64,000 bases of DNA, taken from assembly GCF_000716715.1 (NCBI RefSeq), contig NZ_JNYJ01000005.1:274640-338639 (forward strand), given 5' to 3'. The translations under genes were made by a program, and so were the position numbers. Numbering within the stretch: the stretch's first letter is position 1; every line of letters starts with the position of its first letter. Of this stretch, positions 63,980 through 64,000 are shown in pieces. The DNA is from Dactylosporangium aurantiacum (GTDB taxonomy: Bacteria; Actinomycetota; Actinomycetes; Mycobacteriales; Micromonosporaceae). The notes beneath the pieces were generated by a model. That model saw only the letters and a program-made list of their open reading frames with translations. It was not told the DNA's origin and made no database searches.

Positions 63980-64000
63980 GTGCTGGTGGTGAGGGTGTGG

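Overview
The window is high-GC DNA with strong G/C bias at third codon positions, GTG and ATG starts, actinobacterial-type -10 boxes close to start codons, and coproporphyrin-dependent heme genes. This fits an actinobacterium. Small beta-propeller membrane proteins, proline/glycine-rich membrane proteins and a Streptomyces-like cellobiose operon suggest a filamentous or sporangium-forming lineage such as Micromonosporaceae; the family assignment is inference. The window looks chromosomal. No rRNA, tRNA, intact insertion sequence, phage gene or CRISPR array was seen.
Layout. 1-11.7 kb: the end of a membrane protein, a proline-rich membrane protein, an orphan substrate-binding lipoprotein, dxs, three tandem paralogous membrane-anchored PQQ-type beta-propeller proteins, an SPFH protein and a fourth, inverted propeller paralogue. 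11.7-16.6 kb: an OmpR-type two-component system, a GGDEF diguanylate cyclase and a secreted SH3-M23 peptidase. 16.7-21.4 kb: the fadA/fadB beta-oxidation pair behind a palindromic operator, then RNase D. 21.6-29.6 kb: a membrane-tethered trypsin-like protease, a coiled-coil membrane protein, DUF3000, hemE, a HEAT-repeat protein, an SDR, hemG and hemQ. The last three heme genes give late steps of the coproporphyrin-dependent route.
29.6-30.7 kb is a repeat-filled non-coding island. 30.7-38.9 kb carries two runs of leftward genes: beta-helix protein, CoA-disulfide-reductase-like flavoprotein and ElaA acetyltransferase; and a GT-C-like membrane protein, methyltransferase, dGTPase and GNAT. 39-41 kb has a decayed ABC-2 permease end, msrB and a glycine/histidine-rich collagen-like LPVTG surface protein.
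41-53 kb is dominated by DNA repair: a LigD-type polymerase, an ATP-dependent ligase, and a tight operon herA-sbcD-sbcC-nurA-alkA. This reproduces the archaeal herA-mre11-rad50-nurA end-resection order and adds a base-excision glycosylase. A LexA-box-like sequence and a cluster of DnaA-box-like sequences lie upstream of it.
54-63.7 kb is a cellobiose utilisation operon under two LacI-type operators that match the known CebR site: binding lipoprotein, two permeases, GH1 beta-glucosidase, LacI regulator and GH94 cellobiose phosphorylase. A second LacI regulator with nearly the same DNA-reading helix follows. No transporter ATPase is present, which fits use of a shared ATPase encoded elsewhere.
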